Positions 28,437 through 37,840 of a stretch of 64,000 nt of DNA are shown here, one piece after another (the first letter of the stretch is position 1; each line of letters starts with the position of its first letter). The stretch is from an uncultured Bacteroidota bacterium (GTDB taxonomy: Bacteria > Bacteroidota > Bacteroidia > Chitinophagales > Chitinophagaceae), in contig CAIPJS010000095.1 of assembly GCA_903865435.1 (NCBI GenBank), positions 33,751 to 97,750 on the forward strand. The letters run 5' to 3'. Below the pieces are notes generated by a model. The model saw nothing but the letters and a program-made list of their open reading frames with translations, was not told where the DNA came from and did no database searches. The position numbers and the translations under genes were made by a program.

Positions 28437-29453
28437 TTATTTTACCAAACTTTTTTCCCATTCCCAGGCAGTACGCATCATTTCCTCTAAATCAAATTGA
28501 CAGGTCCAACCTAATTTTTTAACGGCATGATCGTTGTTGGCATAGATGGCAACAATATCGCCAGCTCTTCTTGGACCTATCTCGTAATTTAATTGCACAC
28601 CCGATACTTTTTCAAAAGCTTGAATGGCTTCCAAAACTGTGATGCCATTTCCGGTACCTAAATTAAAAATCTCACAATGATTGAATTGGTTATTTTTAAT
28701 AGAATACTGCAATGCCAAAGTATGCGCGTGAGCGATATCGCAAACATGAATGTAGTCACGAATGCAACTGCCATCGCGGGTAGCATAGTCATTGCCATGC
28801 ACTTGCATCTTTGGTAATTTACCAATAGCAGTTTGTGTAATGGCAGGCACTAAATTTTGTGGACGACCAATAGGCAATTCACCAATGGCAATGGAAGGGT
28901 GTGCGCCTACTGGATTGAAATACCTTAATAAAATTCCGGACAATGAATGTGCCAAAGTAGTATCCTGTACTATGGTTTCTCCCATTTGTTTGGTAGCGCC
29001 ATATGGTGAAGCTGCTGTTTTTAAAGCAGTTTGTTCAGTAACTGGAATGGCATCAGGATTCCCATATACCGTGCAAGAAGAAGAAAATATAAAATGCTTC
29101 GCATTGTATTGAGTTGCCAATTGCAATAAATGCACCAATGAGCATAAATTGTTCTCGTAATAATCTAAAGGCTTTTCCACCGATTCACCCACTGCTTTGT
29201 AAGCTGCAAAATGAATAATGCCTGTAATGTTTGGATGGTCAATAAATATTTGTTCGGTGGCTGCTTTACTGGTTAAATCAATAATGTAGTTTTTTATTTT
29301 TTTGCCCGTAATTTTTTCAATGCCTTGCAAGGAGTGTTCAGAAGCTCTAGATAAATTGTCCACTGAAATCACTTCAAATCCATTTTGAATTAAATCAACA
29401 ATGGTATGAGCGCCAATATAACCACAACCACCAGTTACTAAAATAGTTTGCAT
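28437..29453 (-). CDS. galE: UDP-glucose 4-epimerase
   Basis: Extended SDR enzyme interconverting UDP-glucose and UDP-galactose. It is 338 residues with the NAD motif VTGGCGYIGAHT (5-16), the catalytic YGATK (Tyr/Lys) near 150, and the GalE-typical YFNPVGAHPS and LGTGNGITV stretches. It ends 10 bp from the convergent prfA. A near-consensus -7 box (TTACTTTG, minus, 29471-29478) precedes it. It supplies precursors for glycans and surface polysaccharide. Confidence 0.96.
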   Translation of the reverse strand: MQTILVTGGCGYIGAHTIVDLIQNGFEVISVDNLSRASEHSLQGIEKITGKKIKNYIIDLTSKAATEQIFIDHPNITGIIHFAAYKAVGESVEKPLDYYENNLCSLVHLLQLATQYNAKHFIFSSSCTVYGNPDAIPVTEQTALKTAASPYGATKQMGETIVQDTTLAHSLSGILLRYFNPVGAHPSIAIGELPIGRPQNLVPAITQTAIGKLPKMQVHGNDYATRDGSCIRDYIHVCDIAHAHTLALQYSIKNNQFNHCEIFNLGTGNGITVLEAIQAFEKVSGVQLNYEIGPRRAGDIVAIYANNDHAVKKLGWTCQFDLEEMMRTAWEWEKSLVK

Positions 29454-29490
29454 TAAAAATGATTAGAGTACAAAGTAACGAAAAAAAACT

Positions 29491-30540
29491 TTAGGAAGCC
29501 TTGTTGGCTAAGGTAAATCCAACAGTAGTGCCCACGCCTAGTTTACTTCGAATGTGCATGGTTTCGTTGTGTGCTTCAACAATGTGTTTGCAGATAGCCA
29601 ACCCAAGTCCAGTGCCACCAATATCTCTGCTTCTTGCATCATCGGTTCGGTAAAAACGTTCAGACAACCTGGGAATATGCTCTTCTGCAATGCCTATGCC
29701 ATCATCGGTAAATTCAATCAATATTTTCTGTTCTTCAATTGCGTAGACGCTGGCAACAATTTCACCATCAATTTTACCATATTTAGAAGCATTGGAAAGT
29801 ATATTTACAATGACTTGATAAATTTTATTTTTATCAGCAAAAACATAAGTTGGAGCTTCTGTGCCTTTTTTAAAATGAAATTGAATATTTTTTTTAATCC
29901 ATTTCACATTCAAATTATTTACAGCTTCTGAAATTAAATCTTGAATAACAAAAGATTGTTTTAAAATTGGGTCTTTGTTTATTTCAAGATTCGTTATTGA
30001 ATCTACATCATTTAACAATTGAACCAATCTTTGCACATTGGCTTGAGCCTTGCCTACAAACCTTTTTCCAGTGGTAATATCCTCTAATGCGCCATCATCT
30101 AGTAATTCTAAATAACCTTGAATGGCAAAAATGGGTGTTTTAATTTCGTGGGAAAGATTTTGTAAAAATTCTTTTCTAAAAGCTTCATTGGATTGAAGGG
30201 CTTGAATCTCTTTTGTTCTTTGTGCTGCCCATTCCTCTACATCTTCTCTTACATCATCAATTCCCTTTTGAGGCAAAATGTATTTTTGATAAGCTTCTTC
30301 TCTTTTACTTGCTTTGGTTTGTGCAATTAATTTGTAGATTAATTTTATTTTACGATAAATAAAACGTTCTAAGATTTCGTTGACTAGAAAATAAATGATG
30401 GCAAAACTTCCAATAAAATAGGCGAATAACATTTGCAAATTCGTCACTAAAGCGTAAATGCTTAGCGAAAATAAAGTGGCCAAAAGCAAGGCTGTTAAAG
30501 CTGCCAATTGTTTGGGTGAAAGATTTTTTCTTTTAAACAT
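29491..30540 (-). CDS. Sensor histidine kinase
   Basis: 349 residues. Two N-terminal membrane helices (about 13-32 and 38-56) are separated by only a few residues, so there is almost no periplasmic sensor. A cytoplasmic linker, HisKA with phospho-acceptor His 131 (LSHEIKTP), then HATPase_c with N box NILSNASKYG and the G boxes DDGIGI and GGTGLGLAI follow. PhoR-like in architecture. It is paired with the response regulator 58 bp upstream. The signal is unknown, probably membrane-embedded or cytoplasmic. Confidence 0.93.
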   Translation of the reverse strand: MFKRKNLSPKQLAALTALLLATLFSLSIYALVTNLQMLFAYFIGSFAIIYFLVNEILERFIYRKIKLIYKLIAQTKASKREEAYQKYILPQKGIDDVREDVEEWAAQRTKEIQALQSNEAFRKEFLQNLSHEIKTPIFAIQGYLELLDDGALEDITTGKRFVGKAQANVQRLVQLLNDVDSITNLEINKDPILKQSFVIQDLISEAVNNLNVKWIKKNIQFHFKKGTEAPTYVFADKNKIYQVIVNILSNASKYGKIDGEIVASVYAIEEQKILIEFTDDGIGIAEEHIPRLSERFYRTDDARSRDIGGTGLGLAICKHIVEAHNETMHIRSKLGVGTTVGFTLANKAS

Positions 30541-30598
30541 AGTATGAATAAGCCCTTGGATAAATAAAAAACACTTAAGCGAAGTTATCCATTTATTA

Positions 30599-31279
30599 CT
30601 AATAATCGAACTTGTAACCCACGCCTTTAACGGTAGTAATGCAATCGATACCTAGTTTGGCTCTTATTTTTCTAATATGCACATCAATGGTGCGGTCACC
30701 TACAATGACATCATTCCCCCAAACCTGAGATAAAATTTCACCTCTTAAAAAAACTCTTCCAGCCTGTGCCGCTAACAAATAAAGCAATTCAAATTCTTTT
30801 TTTGCTAGTACATGTGTTACGCCTTTGAGTGTAGTTTTGTATTGTGCAATATCAATGCTTAAATCATTGATATTGATAATTTTATTTTGACCCGTGCTAG
30901 GTTGTAATCTTCTAAACAAAGCGCTAATACGACTCATCAATATTTTTGGGCTAATGGGTTTGCTAATGAAATCGTCTCCCCCTAATTCCAAACCTTTAAT
31001 ATGAGAAGTTTCATCATTTAAAGCAGTCAATAACACAATCAATGTTTTATCAAAATTTGGATTGCCTCTTAAGTATTCACAAACTTCAAAACCATTGCGC
31101 TTGGGCATCATAATGTCTAAAATAATACAATCGGGTGCAAATTGGTTGGCTTTTTCTATGGCTTCACTTCCGTCTTTTGCAGTGATTACTTCATATCCAG
31201 CTTTGGCTAAATGAAAGCTAATGATTTCAAGAATGTCCGCTTCGTCATCTGCAATCAATATCTTAATAGGTGCTTCCAT
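30599..31279 (-). CDS. OmpR/PhoB-family response regulator
   Basis: 226 residues. Receiver domain 1-120 has acidic residues D11/D12, phosphorylatable Asp 55 (CIILDIMMP) and the conserved Lys in SKP near 107. The winged-helix DNA-binding domain is about 135-226 (VGDRTIDVHIRKIRAKLG). It is first gene of the pair with the histidine kinase. Confidence 0.96.
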   Translation of the reverse strand: MEAPIKILIADDEADILEIISFHLAKAGYEVITAKDGSEAIEKANQFAPDCIILDIMMPKRNGFEVCEYLRGNPNFDKTLIVLLTALNDETSHIKGLELGGDDFISKPISPKILMSRISALFRRLQPSTGQNKIININDLSIDIAQYKTTLKGVTHVLAKKEFELLYLLAAQAGRVFLRGEILSQVWGNDVIVGDRTIDVHIRKIRAKLGIDCITTVKGVGYKFDY

Positions 31280-31295
31280 AGGTTTTTTGCTTAGT

Positions 31296-31303
31296 CAAAA
31301 TTA
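31296..31303 (-). promoter_or_regulatory. -7 box of the two-component operon
   Basis: TAATTTTG (minus), exact TAnnTTTG match, 16 bases before the response-regulator ATG. Confidence 0.5.
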
Positions 31304-31364
31304 GTTTTAATATGCCACAAGTTGCTGCCCTCTCTATATTATCAAATTGTTAACTAGGCGGGGA

Positions 31365-32018
31365 TTAATTGTTTAGCAAGTGTTTGATGTAGGGGTTCAT
31401 TTTACGCTCCCTTCCCAATTGGGTGACTGGCCCATGTCCTGAGTAGATAGATAAAGTATCAGGCAGGGGTAGGATTTGATCGCGGATGCTTTTGATCAAG
31501 TCTTGAGGATTGCAGCCTGGAAAATCTGTTCTTCCCACACTGTCTTTAAAGATCAAATCTCCACCTAAAATAAAATCTTGTTTTTCATGGTAAAAGCAAA
31601 TGCTTCCTGGCGAATGCCCAGGGGTAAGCAATACTTTAAAGGCCTCTTTCCCAAAAGGAATAATGGCTTGGTCCTCGACATATTGAATGGGACCATTGTA
31701 AGCATCTACTGGAATGCCATATTTGGCTGCTGCATCTGAAAAACGATCTAATATTATTTGTTCATTGGCATGCAAAATTGGTGTTAAGCCATAAGTTGCA
31801 TGAATAAAATTATTACCAAAAACATGATCTAAATGACAATGGGTATTCAACAATAGCGTGGGCGTTAATGCGTGTTCGGAAATAAAATCGGTTAATGTTT
31901 TTTCTTCAATGCGGGTATAACATCCTGGATCCACAATGATGGCTTCTTTTTTTTCATTGAATAAAACATAAGTGTTTTCTTGAAATGCGTTAAAGCAAAA
32001 TGATTGAATCGTAATCAT
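31365..32018 (-). CDS. MBL-fold hydrolase, glyoxalase II/YcbL-like
   Basis: 217 residues with THCHLDH at 59-65 (His60, His62, Asp64, His65), GHSPGSICFY, GGDLIFKDSVGRTDFPG (bridging Asp) and C-terminal SGHGP (His). This set is typical of the hydroxyacylglutathione-hydrolase-like YcbL group. In a bacillithiol-making organism the thiol may be bacillithiol rather than glutathione, which is inference. It follows pyrD by 2 bp, so it is co-transcribed. Confidence 0.9.
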   Translation of the reverse strand: MITIQSFCFNAFQENTYVLFNEKKEAIIVDPGCYTRIEEKTLTDFISEHALTPTLLLNTHCHLDHVFGNNFIHATYGLTPILHANEQIILDRFSDAAAKYGIPVDAYNGPIQYVEDQAIIPFGKEAFKVLLTPGHSPGSICFYHEKQDFILGGDLIFKDSVGRTDFPGCNPQDLIKSIRDQILPLPDTLSIYSGHGPVTQLGRERKMNPYIKHLLNN

Positions 32019-32020
32019 AA

Positions 32021-33061
32021 TTATTTATTTGCGCTTAAACTTTGACAGATATTTTTTACAATGGAGGGCCCTTCGTATATAAAACCAGTCCATACTTGAA
32101 CCAATGCAGCACCTGCATTCATTTTAACTGCTGCATCTGCACCATTAAATATTCCACCACTTGCGATGATGGGGATGCGCTCCCCAATGCATTTATGTAA
32201 GTATTCTAAAATTCCTGTTGATTTTTCTAACAAGGGTTGGCCGCTTAATCCACCTGCGCCAATCTTTACAGCTCTTTCCATATTCAATCCTTTTAATAAG
32301 CTACGATCCAGGGTGGTATTGGTGGCTACGAGTCCATCTATTTTTATTTCAGTGGTTAATTCAATAATATCATCTAAAGCAGATGTTTCTAAATCGGGTG
32401 CAATTTTTAATAAGATGGGTTTATTGTTTTTATTTAAATTTTGTAGCTCAGTAAATATTTTTCTTAAAGATTCTTTTTCTTGTAATTCACGCAGGCCAGG
32501 TGTATTGGGAGAACTCACATTCACTACAAAATAATCGACCACATTTTCTAAGGCTTTAAAGTTGGTGCAATAATCAATCCATGCATCTTTATTGTCGGTT
32601 ACTTTATTTTTACCAATATTGCCACCAACAATTAATGTTGAATTGAATTTTGCTTTTCTTTCATTTAACCTTTTAGCAATGGCTTCAACCCCATCATTGT
32701 TAAAACCCATTCTATTAATCAATGCTTTTTGATCTGGGATTCTAAACAATCTTGGTTTAGAATTACCTGCTTGAGGTTTGGGGGTTACTGTACCTATCTC
32801 CACAAAGCCAAAACCCAGCATTTCCAATTCGTTTAAATATTCGGCATTTTTATCAAAGCCTGCAGCCAAGCCAACAGGGTTGGAAAATTGAAGTCCAAAA
32901 TAGTTTTTGGTTAAGTTGGTTTCTTTGTATTGGAAACTACCTGACAATTGATTTTTTAAGAAAGGAATGGAATGTGCAAATTGTAAACCACGCATGGATA
33001 CCTGATGCGCAGTTTCGGGGGGTAGTATAAATAAGCTGTTTCTGAGCAAAGGATATAACAT
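32021..33061 (-). CDS. pyrD: Dihydroorotate dehydrogenase (quinone), class 2
   Basis: Fourth step of pyrimidine synthesis, a membrane-associated FMN enzyme passing electrons to quinone. It is 346 residues with the class 2 N-terminal helical extension. It has GLAAGFDKNAE, the catalytic loop NVSSPNTPGLR (Ser base at about 175) and the FMN phosphate region IIASGGIFNGADA. It leads a two-gene unit with the YcbL-like hydrolase. A perfect -7 box lies four bases from the ATG. Confidence 0.97.
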   Translation of the reverse strand: MLYPLLRNSLFILPPETAHQVSMRGLQFAHSIPFLKNQLSGSFQYKETNLTKNYFGLQFSNPVGLAAGFDKNAEYLNELEMLGFGFVEIGTVTPKPQAGNSKPRLFRIPDQKALINRMGFNNDGVEAIAKRLNERKAKFNSTLIVGGNIGKNKVTDNKDAWIDYCTNFKALENVVDYFVVNVSSPNTPGLRELQEKESLRKIFTELQNLNKNNKPILLKIAPDLETSALDDIIELTTEIKIDGLVATNTTLDRSLLKGLNMERAVKIGAGGLSGQPLLEKSTGILEYLHKCIGERIPIIASGGIFNGADAAVKMNAGAALVQVWTGFIYEGPSIVKNICQSLSANK

Positions 33062-33073
33062 ACTGCAAATTTA
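33062..33073 (-). promoter_or_regulatory. Predicted leaderless promoter of pyrD
   Basis: TAAATTTG (minus, 33066-33073) followed by CAGT and the ATG at 33061. Exact TAnnTTTG consensus with four-base spacing to the start codon. Confidence 0.5.
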
Positions 33074-33162
33074 CAATGAAATATTTAGTTGCATAAACAA
33101 CTTTTTATAAAAAGGACTACCTTTAGCCAACCATTGATAGACTATTTCAAAATTCATATTTT

Positions 33163-34338
33163 ATGCAAGAAGCTTATATCGTCGCAGGTTTTAGAACTGC
33201 TGTTACAAAAAGTAAAAAAGGGGGGTTTAGATTCATGCGTTCCGATGAATTGGCCATTGAAGTTATTAAGGGCTTGGTCCAAACCATGCCTAATTTGGAT
33301 ACTAAAATAATTGATGATGTAATTGTGGGCAATGCAGTGCCCGAAGCAGAGCAAGGATTGCAGTTTGGAAGAATCATTGCGGCCAAAGCATTGGGGATTG
33401 AAGTACCTGGCATTACCATTAATAGGTATTGCGCCAGTGGTTTAGAAAGCATTGCCATGGCCACTGCAAAAATAAGAACCGGCATGGCTGATTGTATAAT
33501 TGCGGGAGGAACGGAATCGATGTCGATGGTCCCTACTGCAGGCTGGAAAACAGTTCCTGCGTATTCCATTACAGTAGATGAACCCGATTATTATTTATCA
33601 ATGGGCTTAACTGCCGAAGCAGTAGCCAATGAATATAAAGTTTCTAGAGAAGACCAAGATGCGTTTGCATTGGCTTCTCATCAAAAAGCAAAAGCGGCTA
33701 TTGACAATGGGTTTTTTAAAAAAGGCATTTTACCCATTACAGTAAATGAAACCTATGTCAACGATAAAAATAAAAGAGCAACAAGAAGTTTTGTGGTAGA
33801 TACGGATGAAGGAGTGAGAGCCGATACTACCATAGAAGCATTGGCTAAACTCAAGCCAGCCTTTGCTTTGAAAGGATCTGTGACTGCAGGAAATTCTTCG
33901 CAAACAAGTGATGGTGCAAGTTTTGTGATGGTGATGAGTGAAAAAATGATGAACGCTTTAGGTTTAAAACCTATTGGTCGATTGGTGAATTGTGCTTCTG
34001 CAGGGGTGCATCCTAGAATCATGGGCATTGGTCCTATTGCGGCAGTTCCTAAGGTATTGAAGCAAGCAGGTATGAAGCAAGATCAAATTGATTTATTTGA
34101 ATTGAATGAGGCATTTGCTTCACAATCTTTAGCAGTGATAAGGGCCCTTGAATTAGACATTAATAAAGTTAATATCAATGGAGGTGCCATTGCACTTGGA
34201 CATCCCTTGGGCTGCACGGGCAGCAAATTAACGGTTCAAATTTTGAACGATTTAGAGCGATTGAATAAGAAATATGGCATTGTTACGGCCTGTGTGGGTG
34301 GCGGCCAGGGTATTGCCGGAATCATTGAAAGATTGTAA
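33163..34338 (+). CDS. Thiolase (acetyl-CoA C-acyltransferase/acetyltransferase)
   Basis: 391 residues. The nucleophilic cysteine C90 is in NRYCASG, with the ELNEAFASQ block, GGAIALGHPLGCTGS (catalytic His) and C-terminal CVGGGQG (second Cys at about 377). These are the complete thiolase active-site set. It could serve beta-oxidation (FadA-like) or condensation of acetyl-CoA; no other fatty-acid gene is nearby to decide. It is monocistronic and ends in a hairpin that includes the stop codon. Confidence 0.95.
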   Translation: MQEAYIVAGFRTAVTKSKKGGFRFMRSDELAIEVIKGLVQTMPNLDTKIIDDVIVGNAVPEAEQGLQFGRIIAAKALGIEVPGITINRYCASGLESIAMATAKIRTGMADCIIAGGTESMSMVPTAGWKTVPAYSITVDEPDYYLSMGLTAEAVANEYKVSREDQDAFALASHQKAKAAIDNGFFKKGILPITVNETYVNDKNKRATRSFVVDTDEGVRADTTIEALAKLKPAFALKGSVTAGNSSQTSDGASFVMVMSEKMMNALGLKPIGRLVNCASAGVHPRIMGIGPIAAVPKVLKQAGMKQDQIDLFELNEAFASQSLAVIRALELDINKVNINGGAIALGHPLGCTGSKLTVQILNDLERLNKKYGIVTACVGGGQGIAGIIERL

Positions 34339-34366
34339 ACCCAATAGAAAATTAGGGTTTACAATC
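34331..34366 (+). terminator. Hairpin terminator of the thiolase gene
   Basis: GATTGTAAACCC (34331-34342) pairs with GGGTTTACAATC (34355-34366), 12-bp stem extended by AAT/ATT, followed by TTTCCCT. The stop codon TAA (34336-34338) is inside the left arm. Confidence 0.7.
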
Positions 34367-34428
34367 TTTCCCTCTTATGATTTTCAAACCCTAATCGGGT
34401 TTAGGAAGAATTGTAAACCCAATTAGAA
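34332..34428 (+). repeat. Short direct repeat behind the thiolase
   Basis: ATTGTAAACCCAAT-AGAAA occurs at 34332-34350 and again, with one extra T, at 34410-34428. Between them is AAACCC...GGGTTT (34386-34391/34397-34402). The elements can form alternative hairpins. The rest of the 201-bp gap to the next gene shows nothing recognisable. Confidence 0.6.
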
Positions 34429-34539
34429 ATCCTACCGCACATCAAAACGGGCAGTTTTTTCTCCCCTTTTTACTCATTTTTTGCTTAAAAATGGATAGTT
34501 TAGAGATTCATTATTCTTTAAAATAGCAAAATCTTTACC

Positions 34540-37500
34540 ATGCGTATAATTACTGCCGGATGCTTAGTGTTTACATTAAGTGTATCTCTGACAAATTTGT
34601 CTGCTCAAAAAACAAAAAAAGCAGCATCAGTAGTGACGGCTACTGAAACAAAAGTAGACATCAACAAAGTTTTTAAAAATTGGAAACCACGCAATGTGGG
34701 TCCAGCATCGATGAGTGGTCGTATCACGACTATTGATGCCGAAGTGGCTAACCCCAATAATATTTGGATAGGTGCAGCATCAGGTGGTGTTTGGAAAACA
34801 AGTAATAGTGGAGTGAGTTGGACACCTGTATTTGATGAGCAACCCATTTTAAATATTGGGGCTGTTGCCATTCAGCAATCTAATCCAAGTGTGGTATGGG
34901 TAGGAACTGGCGAAGGCAACCCAAGAAATTCAGTAAGCATTGGAGAAGGAATTTATAAAACACTGGATGCAGGTAAAACTTGGAAGAGAATGGGCTTGGA
35001 GCAAACAAGAAATATTCATAGAGTCATTATAGACCCAAACAATCCCAATACAGTATATGCTGGTGCCATTGGCAACCCTTACGGACAAGGTAAAAACAGA
35101 GGTGTATACAAAACAACTGATGGTGGTGAAACTTGGAATCAAATATTATACACCAATGATACTTCGGGTGTAGGGGATATGATTATGGATCCCAAAAATC
35201 CGAATAAATTATTTGTAGCCATGTGGCATCATTACCGCAATCCTTATCATTTAGAAAGCGGTGGTAAAGGAAGTGGTATTTATATGACAGTGGATGGTGG
35301 AAAAAATTTCATTAAGCTTGGAAAAGAAAATGGATTGCCAGATGGTAATTTAGGTCGTGTGGGTATTGCCATTAGCCGATCCAATCCCAATAGAGTATAT
35401 GCTTTAGTGGAGTCTACTAAAAGTGGTTTGTATAAAAGTGATGATGGCGGTTATAATTTTACTTTAGTGAATGCACAAAAATCAATTGTAGACAATCGTC
35501 CTTTTTATTTCCAAGACATTATTTGTGATCCATTAAATGAAAATACGCTTTGGTACATTAGTCAAACTGTGGTAAAAAGTATTGATGCAGGAAAAAATTT
35601 CGAAACAGTGATTCCTTATAGTGGCATTCATCCAGATCATCATGCATTTTGGATTCATCCTACCGATAACAAATTAATGTTGGATGGAAATGATGGTGGT
35701 ATTGGTTTAACAAGAGATGGTGGAAAAACTTGGATGTTTGATGAAAAAATTCCAGTGGGACAATTTTATCATGTGAATGTAGACAATGAAACACCATATC
35801 ATGTAATGGGCGGTATGCAAGACAATGGTTCCTGGAGAGGGCCAGCCTATACTTATATACAAGGAGGCATTAAAAATTTCTATTGGGATAATTTATGGGG
35901 TGGAGATGGATTTGATGTAGTGCCTGATGCGGAAGATGCCAATTGGGTATATGCGATGAGTCAGGGTGGTTCTGTTGGAAGATATAATACTGCTACTGGA
36001 GAAAGTTCTTATATCCAACCTCCAGCACCTGATGCAAAAACGCTTTTACGTTTTAACTGGAATGCTGCCATTGCACAAGACCCTTTCGATAAGAAAACCA
36101 TTTATTTTGGTTCTCAATTTTTACATAAGAGTAGCAATAAAGGAGCGGCTTGGAAAGTAATTTCGCCTGATCTAACAACCAACGATAGCACACAAATTGA
36201 TCAAACCAGTAACGGTGGTCTAAGTTTGGATATTACAGGTGCAGAGAATCATTGCACCATTATTACCATTGCACCTTCTAGTCTTCAAAAAGAGGTCATC
36301 TGGATTGGTACGGATGATGGCAAGGTACAAGTAACTACCAATGGAGGTGCCACTTGGACCAATATTACACCCAACATTACAGGATTGCCTAAAGGTTCAT
36401 GGATTCCTCAAATTAGAACATCTACCTACAATGTCAATGAAGTTTTCGTAGTTGCAAATAATTATAGACAAGGTGATTTTGCGCCTTATATTTTTAGATC
36501 TACCGATTTTGGAAAAACTTGGACCAATATTTTAAGCACTGCTAAAGTAACTGGTTATGCATTGTCTATCATTCAAGACATTGTAGAACCTAATTTATTT
36601 TTTGTAGGAACAGAGCAAGGTATGTATGTAAGTTTAGACAACGCAGAAAATTTCCAACAATGGAAAAACGGATACCCGTCCGTATCTACTTATGATTTTG
36701 CCATTCAAGAAAGAGAAGCCGATTTAGCGATTGCTACTTTTGGTCGTGCATTATGGGTATTGGATGATATCAAGCCTTTACGCAAGTTGGCACAAAATAA
36801 AGGCGTGGCCACTAACTTCTTTGTATCAGCACCGAATGCGGTGATGAATGCAAGTTATAAAAATGCAACCTATGAATGGAGTACTTGGGGCATGTATGAT
36901 GGCACCAATCGTCCTGCAGGATATCCATTTACTGTGTATGTACAAGACAGCATCAAAAAAGTTAAAGTACAAATTAAAGATGCACAGGATTCTGTTATCA
37001 GAAATCTAACTTTTAAAGTTGACTCTGGTTTTAACAGACAATATTGGGGCTTTGAGCAAAAAGGAAAGCGCGCAGCAGGTATGTCTAAAGTGGGCGGCGG
37101 CGGAAGGGGTAGAAGAATGGTAGAGGAAGCTGCTACAGAAGGAGATGATGAAAGAGAATACAGAGGACGTGCAGTACTTGCTGGCAAATACAAAGTAGTG
37201 GTAACTGCAAACAAATTAAAAGATTCTATGTGGATTGAAGTGAAAGATGACAATAGATTGGGAAGTAGAACAGAGATTGTCAAAAAACAAGATGAACTGT
37301 TAGCCAAACATCAGCCAAGTGCGGATAAGTTTAATAATGTATTAGATCAATTGGATGAAGTGGATGCCTTGTTGCTAGAATTAAAAGCAGATTGGAAAGA
37401 TAAAAAAGACAAAGGCTTGGATACTTTAAACAAAGCACATAAAGCCATTACAGCCAAAGCAAAAACTTTACGTGAATATATTATGGGTAAAAAACAAGAA

Positions 37501-37749
37501 AAGCAAGGGTATGGTACAGTGGCAGCAATTACGCCTATTGGAATCATTAATGATGCAAGTATGTTGATTCTCCGTAAGAATACCATGCCAGGTGAGCAAG
37601 AAGAGAAAAAATTGCAAGAAGCAGAAGCTGCTATTCAAACAGTGATTGTAAAAGCAAATGAATTTTTCACAAAGGATTGGGCCGATTTTAGAAAATTAGT
37701 AGAAACCACTCCTGTTAAAAAATTCAAGGATTACGAGACTCTAAAATAA
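34540..37749 (+). CDS. Large secreted BNR/sortilin (VPS10)-like beta-propeller protein, copy 1
   Basis: 1069 residues. The signal peptide is about 1-24. From about 45 to 760 come repeated Asp-box motifs of the S/T-x-D-x-G-x-T-W form; I count about eleven, for example TLDAGKTW, TTDGGETW, TRDGGKTW and STDFGKTW. These should fold as one or two beta-propellers. A Gly/Arg-rich and acidic low-complexity stretch lies near 850, then a helical Lys/Glu-rich C-terminal region. Such proteins are annotated as glycosyl hydrolase or VPS10/sortilin-like, but no glycosidase active site is evident. A second, paralogous gene follows at once. No clear T9SS C-terminal signal was recognised. Confidence 0.85.
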   Translation: MRIITAGCLVFTLSVSLTNLSAQKTKKAASVVTATETKVDINKVFKNWKPRNVGPASMSGRITTIDAEVANPNNIWIGAASGGVWKTSNSGVSWTPVFDEQPILNIGAVAIQQSNPSVVWVGTGEGNPRNSVSIGEGIYKTLDAGKTWKRMGLEQTRNIHRVIIDPNNPNTVYAGAIGNPYGQGKNRGVYKTTDGGETWNQILYTNDTSGVGDMIMDPKNPNKLFVAMWHHYRNPYHLESGGKGSGIYMTVDGGKNFIKLGKENGLPDGNLGRVGIAISRSNPNRVYALVESTKSGLYKSDDGGYNFTLVNAQKSIVDNRPFYFQDIICDPLNENTLWYISQTVVKSIDAGKNFETVIPYSGIHPDHHAFWIHPTDNKLMLDGNDGGIGLTRDGGKTWMFDEKIPVGQFYHVNVDNETPYHVMGGMQDNGSWRGPAYTYIQGGIKNFYWDNLWGGDGFDVVPDAEDANWVYAMSQGGSVGRYNTATGESSYIQPPAPDAKTLLRFNWNAAIAQDPFDKKTIYFGSQFLHKSSNKGAAWKVISPDLTTNDSTQIDQTSNGGLSLDITGAENHCTIITIAPSSLQKEVIWIGTDDGKVQVTTNGGATWTNITPNITGLPKGSWIPQIRTSTYNVNEVFVVANNYRQGDFAPYIFRSTDFGKTWTNILSTAKVTGYALSIIQDIVEPNLFFVGTEQGMYVSLDNAENFQQWKNGYPSVSTYDFAIQEREADLAIATFGRALWVLDDIKPLRKLAQNKGVATNFFVSAPNAVMNASYKNATYEWSTWGMYDGTNRPAGYPFTVYVQDSIKKVKVQIKDAQDSVIRNLTFKVDSGFNRQYWGFEQKGKRAAGMSKVGGGGRGRRMVEEAATEGDDEREYRGRAVLAGKYKVVVTANKLKDSMWIEVKDDNRLGSRTEIVKKQDELLAKHQPSADKFNNVLDQLDEVDALLLELKADWKDKKDKGLDTLNKAHKAITAKAKTLREYIMGKKQEKQGYGTVAAITPIGIINDASMLILRKNTMPGEQEEKKLQEAEAAIQTVIVKANEFFTKDWADFRKLVETTPVKKFKDYETLK

Positions 37750-37756
37750 ATATCAA

Positions 37757-37796
37757 AATTGTACATCCTAATATAAATCTAGGATGTACAATTTTT
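37757..37796 (+). terminator. Terminator between the two BNR genes
   Basis: Perfect 14-bp stem AATTGTACATCCTA (37757-37770) / TAGGATGTACAATT (37780-37793), 9-nt loop, followed by Ts. It separates the tandem paralogues into two transcription units. Confidence 0.85.
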
Positions 37797-37840
37797 ACTC
37801 TAATGATTTTTTTAGCATTTAAATATTAAAAATGAATAGT

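Noticed and set aside
30599..32018. Two-component pair controlling the neighbouring MBL-pyrD unit
   Set aside because: Both units have their own -7 boxes and there is no visible shared operator; adjacency alone is insufficient.
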